From NCBI GenBank assembly GCA_964450495.1, contig CAYVFU010000042.1:1-41830 (forward strand): a DNA stretch of 41,830 bases, read 5' to 3'. The notes below the pieces were generated by a model. That model did not search any database and was not told where the DNA came from. It saw only the letters and a list, made by a program, of their open reading frames with translations. Origin of the DNA: CALFUK01 sp964450495 (GTDB lineage: Bacteria > Bacteroidota > Bacteroidia > Chitinophagales > Saprospiraceae). Below, piece after piece: positions 37,114-41,830 of this stretch (the first letter of the stretch is position 1; every line of letters starts with the position of its first letter). The translations under genes were made by a program, and so were the position numbers.

Positions 37114-38877
37114 TTAATCTAGATCCAGAGAAATACGCAACTCTTTTAATTGCTCGCCATCTACAGGTGAGGGTGCATCAATCATCATGTCGCGACCTTG
37201 ATTATTCTTAGGGAATGCAATAAAATCTCTTATTGAAGATTGACCATTCATCACAGCTGCTAGTCGATCAAATCCAAAAGCAATACCACCATGGGGAGGT
37301 GCTCCATATTCAAAAGCATCCATCAGGAATCCAAACTGGGCTTGTGCCTCTTCCTTCGTGAAGCCTAGTAAATCGAAGTTCTTTTGCTGCAATTCTCTGT
37401 CATGAATCCTAATCGATCCACCACCGATTTCTGAGCCATTAATGACAAGATCATAGGCATCAGCTTTAAGACGTTTCATTGTATCATGATCTCCAGTCAG
37501 CATGTTATCTACTTCTTCTTTTTTAGGAGAAGTAAATGGATGATGCATTGCATGAAAACGCTCTGACTCTTCGTCCCATTCTAGTAATGGAAAATCGATT
37601 ACCCACAGTGGTTTGAAAACACCTTCTTTCATAAGTCCTAAACGACGCCCCATTTCCAGTCTTAACTCGTTTAGTTGTTTTCTTGTTTTTTCTTCTTCCC
37701 CACAAAGAACAAATAAAACATCTCCTGCTTTTGCTCCAATTTTATCACCAAGTGCTTTAAGCACATCATCACTATAGAATTTACCGACAGTTGATTTAAT
37801 GCTACCATCACTTTGGTACTTAACATAAACCAATCCTTTAGCGCCAATTTGTGGGCGTTGCACCCATTCCGTCAACTCTTTCATTTGTTTGTTAGAATAC
37901 TCGTCTGCGATTCCTTCTGCGATAATTCCAACAACGGTCTCTGCGCTATCAAAAACATTAAACCCGTGACCTTTCATATCATCATTCAAATAGATGAACT
38001 CCATATCAAATCGCAGATCTGGTTTATCAGAGCCATATCTTTCTAAAGCTTCATCATAGCTCATGTGTGGGAATTTTCCTAGATCAATCCCTTTCAATTC
38101 TTTGAATAAGTGGACAGTCAATCCTTCAAAAGTTTCTAAGATTTGATCCCTAGTCACATAAGACATCTCGCAGTCTATCTGTGTAAATTCAGGTTGTCTG
38201 TCTGCTCTTAAATCTTCATCTCTAAAGCATTTTACTATTTGGAAATACTTGTCTAAGCCAGCAACCATCAAGATTTGTTTGAAGGTTTGAGGTGACTGAG
38301 GTAATGCATAAAATTGTCCTTCATTGAGTCGACTTGGTACGACAAAATCTCTTGCACCCTCAGGAGTACTTTTTATCAGGAAAGGTGTTTCGACTTCGAT
38401 AAAGTCTTGACTATCCATGTATTTACGAGTCTCAATGGCCAACTTACTTCTGAATCTGATATTCCGCTGTAGCGGTCCCCTTCTTAAATCTAAATATCTG
38501 TATTGCATACGCAATTCGTCACCACCATCAGAATCTTCTTCAATTGTAAATGGAGGGACTTTGGATGCATTCAGAATCTCCATCTCATTGACCTCTATTT
38601 CCACATCACCAGTATCTCTGTTTGGATTTTTATTTGATCTTTCTCTAACTTTACCGACTGTTTTAATCACATATTCTCGACCTAGTGTTCTTGCTTTAGA
38701 ACATAAATCTTCATTATCATCCATATTAAATACGAGCTGAGTGATTCCATATCTGTCTCTCAAATCGACGAATGTTAAGCCGCCAAAATCTCTACTCACT
38801 TGGACCCAGCCTGATAAAGTGACCTCACTGCCAACATCTGCTATTCTAAGTTCTCCGCAATTATGTGATCTATACAT
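37114..38877 (-). CDS. aspS: Aspartate--tRNA ligase
   Basis: 587 residues, the usual length of bacterial AspRS, from ATG 38877. It charges tRNA-Asp with aspartate using ATP in the cytoplasm. An N-terminal OB-fold anticodon-binding domain (residues 1-~105: VTLSGWVQVSRDFGGLTFVD) is followed by the class II catalytic core. Motif 2 is near 218-232 (FRDEDLRADRQPEFTQID), the bacterial GAD insertion domain lies about 280-415, and motif 3 is GIAFGFDRLA near 530. The flexible-loop segment (LPQSPQTFKQILMV, near 192-205) is intact. It is transcribed alone, divergent from hemA across 151 bases. There is no nearby gatCAB gene to indicate whether it is discriminating or not. No clear terminator is visible after the stop. 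Confidence 0.97.
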   Translation of the reverse strand: MYRSHNCGELRIADVGSEVTLSGWVQVSRDFGGLTFVDLRDRYGITQLVFNMDDNEDLCSKARTLGREYVIKTVGKVRERSNKNPNRDTGDVEIEVNEMEILNASKVPPFTIEEDSDGGDELRMQYRYLDLRRGPLQRNIRFRSKLAIETRKYMDSQDFIEVETPFLIKSTPEGARDFVVPSRLNEGQFYALPQSPQTFKQILMVAGLDKYFQIVKCFRDEDLRADRQPEFTQIDCEMSYVTRDQILETFEGLTVHLFKELKGIDLGKFPHMSYDEALERYGSDKPDLRFDMEFIYLNDDMKGHGFNVFDSAETVVGIIAEGIADEYSNKQMKELTEWVQRPQIGAKGLVYVKYQSDGSIKSTVGKFYSDDVLKALGDKIGAKAGDVLFVLCGEEEKTRKQLNELRLEMGRRLGLMKEGVFKPLWVIDFPLLEWDEESERFHAMHHPFTSPKKEEVDNMLTGDHDTMKRLKADAYDLVINGSEIGGGSIRIHDRELQQKNFDLLGFTKEEAQAQFGFLMDAFEYGAPPHGGIAFGFDRLAAVMNGQSSIRDFIAFPKNNQGRDMMIDAPSPVDGEQLKELRISLDLD

Positions 38878-38997
38878 AGTAATGAATGATTTATTTTAAA
38901 CTAAAAGACTGCAAAAGTAATGCAAAAAGGGTTCCTTTTTATGCTAAATAGCCATTAGCCTTGACAATACGATGACAATTGAAGTATTGGGCTGGAT

Positions 38998-39005
38998 TAT
39001 CTTTG
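38998..39005 (+). promoter_or_regulatory. Promoter -7 element of hemA
   Basis: TATCTTTG fits the Bacteroidota -7 consensus TAnnTTTG in all fixed positions and lies 23 bases upstream of the hemA ATG. A TTG about 16 bases upstream may act as the -33 element, with spacing slightly short of the usual 19-21. Confidence 0.5.
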
Positions 39006-39028
39006 TTGTAGAGCTTGCTTTTTAACAA

Positions 39029-40273
39029 ATGATAGATCAGTACAAAATAATCACAATTACTCATCATGACTTGAATGTCAATGAGTTAGAGCGTTTTGTT
39101 GTGAAGAAAGACGATGATGGGAATCTTTCAAGATTAAAGGAGATCAAAGAGTCAGTTGGATTAGAAGAAATACAATATTTAAGTACTTGTAATAGAGTTA
39201 TGTATTTCTTTTACACATCTCAAGATATCTCGGACGATTTCTTAGCTTCTTTTTTACAGGCGATAAATCCAGATTTTAAAAACGATAAACTTAGTAGTCT
39301 TAAGAAGTTTGTTCGTGTGTTTGAGGGTCAAAAGGCAATCCAACACTTTTTTGCGGTATCAAGTTCTTTGGATTCTTTGGTGATAGGCGAACGAGAAATT
39401 CTCAGACAATGTAAGGATTCGTATAAGGCTAATTCTGAGCTAGGGTTGACTGGTGATAATTTACGTTTGGTGAATGAGTATATGATAATGGCTGCTAAAG
39501 ATGTGTATTCTAATACCCGTATTGGTGAAAAACCTGTATCCATCGTTTCGTTAGCTATTCAAAAATTATTGAAGTCATTCATAAAGCCATCGGACAGATT
39601 GTTGTTGATAGGCGCTGGTGAGACCATAGAGTTGGTAAGTAAATTTTTAACAAAACATGCTTTTTCTAATATTTCAATTTTTAATCGAAGTATAGATAAT
39701 GCAGAAAAATTGTCTAACCAGCTAGGTGCTGATGCTTTCCATTTGAGTGAACTAGAAACATATTCTGGTGGCTTTGACTGTATCATAGCATGTACTGGTG
39801 CTACTCAAGCTATCGTTACTCCTACAATATATGATGCATTATTGCGCTCAGATGAAGATCAAAAGTTAGTCATAGATCTAGCAGTGCCGAATAATGTAGA
39901 TCGCTCCATTGCAGACAAACAAAATGTTGAAATTATAGATATTGAAAATCTGCGTGAACTAGCGGAAGAGAATTTAAAATTTAGAAAAACAGAAGTAGGT
40001 GAAGCGGACCGAATTGTGTCTACTCATGTGGATACATTTGTAGACATACATCGTCAAAGACAAATAGAAAAATCTCTATCAAGTCTTCCAAAAGAAATAA
40101 ACGCTGTCAAGAAAAGAGCGCTCGAACAAGTGTATTCAAAACAACTTGAAACTCTAGATGATGATACAAAATCATTAATTCATGATATGATGAATTATAT
40201 GGAGAAAAAATGCATAGGAATACCTATGAAAATGGCAAAGCAATCACAATTAGATACTAATTTACTGTCATAA
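39029..40273 (+). CDS. hemA: Glutamyl-tRNA reductase
   Basis: 414 residues from ATG 39029. It reduces glutamyl-tRNA(Glu) with NADPH to glutamate-1-semialdehyde, the first step of C5-pathway tetrapyrrole (heme) synthesis. The N-terminal catalytic domain has the STCNR motif with the active-site Cys at 54, then VIGEREILRQCKDSY (near 118-132), which carries conserved substrate-domain residues. The NADPH-binding Rossmann domain starts LLIGAGETIELVSKFL (near 193). The C-terminal helical dimerisation domain (~315-414) is complete. In many Bacteroidota hemA is followed by hemC/hemD; here a small peptide gene follows instead, so hemA stands alone. A short 5-bp hairpin (40312-40324) with a later T-run may help end transcription, but it is weak. 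Confidence 0.95.
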   Translation: MIDQYKIITITHHDLNVNELERFVVKKDDDGNLSRLKEIKESVGLEEIQYLSTCNRVMYFFYTSQDISDDFLASFLQAINPDFKNDKLSSLKKFVRVFEGQKAIQHFFAVSSSLDSLVIGEREILRQCKDSYKANSELGLTGDNLRLVNEYMIMAAKDVYSNTRIGEKPVSIVSLAIQKLLKSFIKPSDRLLLIGAGETIELVSKFLTKHAFSNISIFNRSIDNAEKLSNQLGADAFHLSELETYSGGFDCIIACTGATQAIVTPTIYDALLRSDEDQKLVIDLAVPNNVDRSIADKQNVEIIDIENLRELAEENLKFRKTEVGEADRIVSTHVDTFVDIHRQRQIEKSLSSLPKEINAVKKRALEQVYSKQLETLDDDTKSLIHDMMNYMEKKCIGIPMKMAKQSQLDTNLLS

Positions 40274-40391
40274 TTCTGAGTCTAATCCATTTTGCTCAAA
40301 CAGCTGTCAAGTGACATAGTGTCAAAAGTTTAATATTATTTTTTATTTTCAATAATTACATATTTAAAGGGATTTTAGCGGTTGCTAGTCT

Positions 40392-40658
40392 ATGTATCTT
40401 TATGTAAAGGACAAGAAGCATTGGGTTAGTCCCACATTAATCAGTATGAACACTTCCCACACAATCAAATCTGGTGTTGTTTGCCTAGGCTATGAGGCTG
40501 TTGGTGGAACATCTGTTGCCTTTTATACCTCTGGTACGGGTCTGCTTACGGTTAACGATGGATGCACGCCATTTCCAGCAACAGCTTCTTGTAATGGAGC
40601 TATGATCAGATCAGCTAATGGAAATACATGTGCGCCAGTCGCAATGGTATGTAGCTAA
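40392..40658 (+). CDS. Small Cys-containing peptide with RiPP-leader-like N-terminus
   Basis: 88 residues from ATG 40392 (another ATG lies at 40446). It has no signal peptide. The N-terminus reads KKHWVSPTLISMNTSHTIKS with W11-x2-P14-x-L16 and, ten residues on, T24-x3-G28. This resembles the leader pattern (aromatic-x-x-P-x-L ... T) recognised by RRE/PqqD-like domains in lasso and related RiPP pathways. The remaining 60 residues are Gly/Ser/Thr/Ala-rich with five Cys (31, 58, 67, 80, 87); that is far longer than a lasso core. No RiPP enzyme is visible in the window. The next gene, for a secreted protein, starts 26 bases downstream on the same strand, so the two may be co-transcribed. It could also be an unrelated hypothetical protein. 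Confidence 0.55.
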   Translation: MYLYVKDKKHWVSPTLISMNTSHTIKSGVVCLGYEAVGGTSVAFYTSGTGLLTVNDGCTPFPATASCNGAMIRSANGNTCAPVAMVCS

Positions 40659-40684
40659 TAATCTTTACTCATTAAACTAGAATT

Positions 40685-41191
40685 ATGAAAAACACAATTA
40701 TATACTTAATTGGATTTATTTTTTTAATTTCTGTTCGTTCATCGTTTGGTCAAGCCATGTGCTCTTTTTCAGCTATGGAAGGAAGTAATTTTGACTACAC
40801 TGTTGACTTTGAACTTGCAATTGATGATGTGGTAATAGTCCAAAACGGAACATCATGTGGTGTTACAGTTGATGTAGACTATCTCATCACACTCACTGAA
40901 AATATACCTTCTCAGTTTGGACCAGTTTTCTTTATCAATTTAGTTGTTGGATGTGTTGGTGCTGATAACAATACTATAGATATTACTGTGCCTGGTGGTA
41001 ATTTAAGCTCAGGAAATCCAAGTGTAAACGGCATTCTGCCTCATGGAGAATTTGATTTTCCAAATACTGATTGCAGTTCTTTAATAGTAACTTGTGATGT
41101 AGGAGTCACAATGCAAGGAGGTGGAGGATTAGGTGAAGTCAACTCGCCTTGTGGTACTATCACTACTGCATGTGCTCGTAGTATATTTTAA
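40685..41191 (+). CDS. Secreted Cys-rich protein of unknown function
   Basis: 168 residues from ATG 40685, with a clear signal peptide (MKNTIIYLIGFIFLISVRSS, cleavage after SFGQ, residue 23). The mature part of ~145 residues is rich in beta-forming residues and contains seven Cys (MCSF, TSCG, VGCVG, TDCSS, VTCDVG, SPCG, TACAR), suggesting disulfides in the periplasm or outside the cell. It has no T9SS tail or lipobox. I do not recognise the family. It follows the small peptide gene at 40392 after 26 bases, so a shared operon is likely, and might be a partner of that peptide. Confidence 0.7.
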   Translation: MKNTIIYLIGFIFLISVRSSFGQAMCSFSAMEGSNFDYTVDFELAIDDVVIVQNGTSCGVTVDVDYLITLTENIPSQFGPVFFINLVVGCVGADNNTIDITVPGGNLSSGNPSVNGILPHGEFDFPNTDCSSLIVTCDVGVTMQGGGGLGEVNSPCGTITTACARSIF

Positions 41192-41308
41192 ATAGCTTTT
41201 CCAAATACAGTTTTAGACATTGGTATTCCTTAATAATTAATTCAAAGAAATATGAATTAATCACTATTGTTTAAGAGTACATTCGTATGATAATATAGAA
41301 AAAGTAAG

Positions 41309-41630
41309 TTAGGTGTCATTTTTAATTTTAATTGAATAACTACAGCCTTCGCCTTCTAGAAGTAGTAATATCCAATTCGCCTCCTAAGTATTTGGTTCTT
41401 GATTGGATATTCTTAATTCCCATTCTGAAATATGTTCAATATCATTTAAATCAAAACCGACGCCATCGTCTTCTACCGTTATTAGTAAATAGTTATCTTC
41501 TTACATAAGTTGGATCATCATTTTTTTGCGTTAGAGTATTTTATGGCATTGTTGGCATTCTCTTGAATGATGCGATTTATTATCGTAGTGCTTTTTTCTG
41601 TTAATTTAAATTGTTGATGTAGCTGTGTTT
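41309..41630 (-). pseudogene. Histidine-kinase ATPase-domain fragment, multiply frameshifted
   Basis: Reading this strand from about 41627 gives LHQQFKLTEKSTTIINRIIQ and ENANNAIKYSNAKK, the N-box of a NarX/DesK-type HATPase_c domain. After a TGA the next frame gives MIQLM, a TAA, and then EDNYLLITVEDDGVGFDLND, containing the G1 box DDGVGFD. After another shift comes GIKNIQSRTKYLGGELDITT, and after a third EGEGCSYSIKIKNDT and the stop at 41309-41311. These are the successive pieces of one kinase ATPase domain with at least three frame changes and one nonsense codon. The sensor and His-phosphorylation parts are missing. The stretch 41192-41308 between this and the secreted-protein gene holds no gene. 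Confidence 0.75.
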
Positions 41631-41830
41631 GTTGTACATGCTGAGTGCTATCACCTTGACTGAAGGATTACTTTTACTAATCACCTTGCAAGCTTCGACA
41701 CCATTCATTTCTGGCATATTGATGTCGAGCAATGCAATATCAATGTCGGGATGCTTGCGCAAATGTTCGATTGCTTCCAAGCCATTGGAGGCGGTTTCTA
41801 CAATGGAGATGTCTTCTATAGCATTAATGA
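41601..41830 (-). pseudogene. Response-regulator receiver domain, truncated at its C-terminus and cut by the window edge
   Basis: The frame enters from the window edge and reads VETASNGLEAIEHLRKHPDI, then DIALLDINMPEMNGVEACK, with the phospho-acceptor Asp in LLDINMPEMNG, then VKVIALSMYNKHSYINN and a stop at 41601-41603. This is the central part of a NarL/LuxR-family receiver domain. The last part of the receiver (the conserved Lys and 'GAxGYLLK' region) and the whole DNA-binding domain are missing. The sequence passes directly into a histidine-kinase fragment in another frame, so a deletion or recombination has joined the two. The N-terminus lies outside the window. Confidence 0.75.

Noticed and set aside
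40312..40324. Small hairpin TGACA-TAG-TGTCA after hemA, considered as an intrinsic terminator.
   Set aside because: A stem of five pairs, with the T-rich stretch more than ten bases away, is too weak to call.
41236..41261. AT-rich hairpin (ATTAATTC ... GAATTAAT) 45 bases after the secreted-protein gene, considered as a terminator.
   Set aside because: The stem is entirely weak AT pairs apart from one GC, and no T-run follows on either strand.
1..41830. tRNA, rRNA and known riboswitch genes were looked for by eye.
   Set aside because: No cloverleaf with a GTTCRANYC-type arm, and no rRNA or recognisable riboswitch core was seen in the intergenic regions. A covariance-model scan would settle this.

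Overview
The window is a chromosomal segment of a member of the Bacteroidota, most likely the Saprospiria/Saprospiraceae. The evidence is AT-rich DNA, TAnnTTTG-type -7 promoter elements without Shine-Dalgarno sites, many secreted proteins ending in ...AQ/GQ signal peptides, a type IX secretion (T9SS) C-terminal sorting domain, and the dockerin / 'DVNN' / cohesin-like / T9SS-tail architecture common in that group. Housekeeping genes (a PpiD-type foldase, aspS, hemA) are mixed with surface proteins and several decayed genes.

Layout. 1-416 (-): start of a PpiD/SurA-like peptidyl-prolyl isomerase, cut by the window edge. 689-1131 (+): frameshifted remnant of a small membrane protein. 1167-2864 (-): secreted TPR protein, divergent from 3100-6507 (+), a secreted protein with carboxypeptidase-regulatory, macroglobulin-like and TonB-plug-like parts. 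6577-6710: probable Rhs/YD-repeat remnant. 6831-9509 (+): secreted reprolysin-like zinc metalloprotease. 9571-36225 (-): one uninterrupted gene of 8884 codons that fills 64% of the window, convergent with the protease and ending in a clear terminator. 36689-37036 (+): small gene broken by an in-frame TGA. 37114-38877 (-): aspS, divergent from hemA (39029-40273, +). 40392-40658 and 40685-41191 (+): a small Cys-containing peptide with a RiPP-leader-like N-terminus and a secreted 168-residue protein. 41309-41830 (-): remains of two-component genes, with a response-regulator receiver running directly into a histidine-kinase ATPase fragment.

The main object is the giant surface protein. Between a 2194-residue Cys-rich N-terminal region and a 1597-residue C-terminal region lie 33 tandem DUF11-type beta-sandwich units with hyperacidic linkers (29643 down to 14365). 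The units are not a simple tandem array. They form higher-order repeats: two 3-unit blocks of exactly 1407 bp each, three 2-unit blocks of exactly 912 bp each, three 3-unit blocks of 1368/1374/1359 bp, and a terminal run of six single units. Paired cysteines occur only in units 1, 2, 19, 22 and 25. This is the most striking feature of the window. A role as a giant T9SS-exported adhesin or surface filament is inferred; no function is proved by the sequence.

The genes do not form one obvious pathway. Surface-protein genes cluster (TPR protein, plug-like protein, protease, giant protein). Five decayed loci around them show a region with relaxed selection or frequent rearrangement, while the 26.7-kb reading frame has stayed intact.
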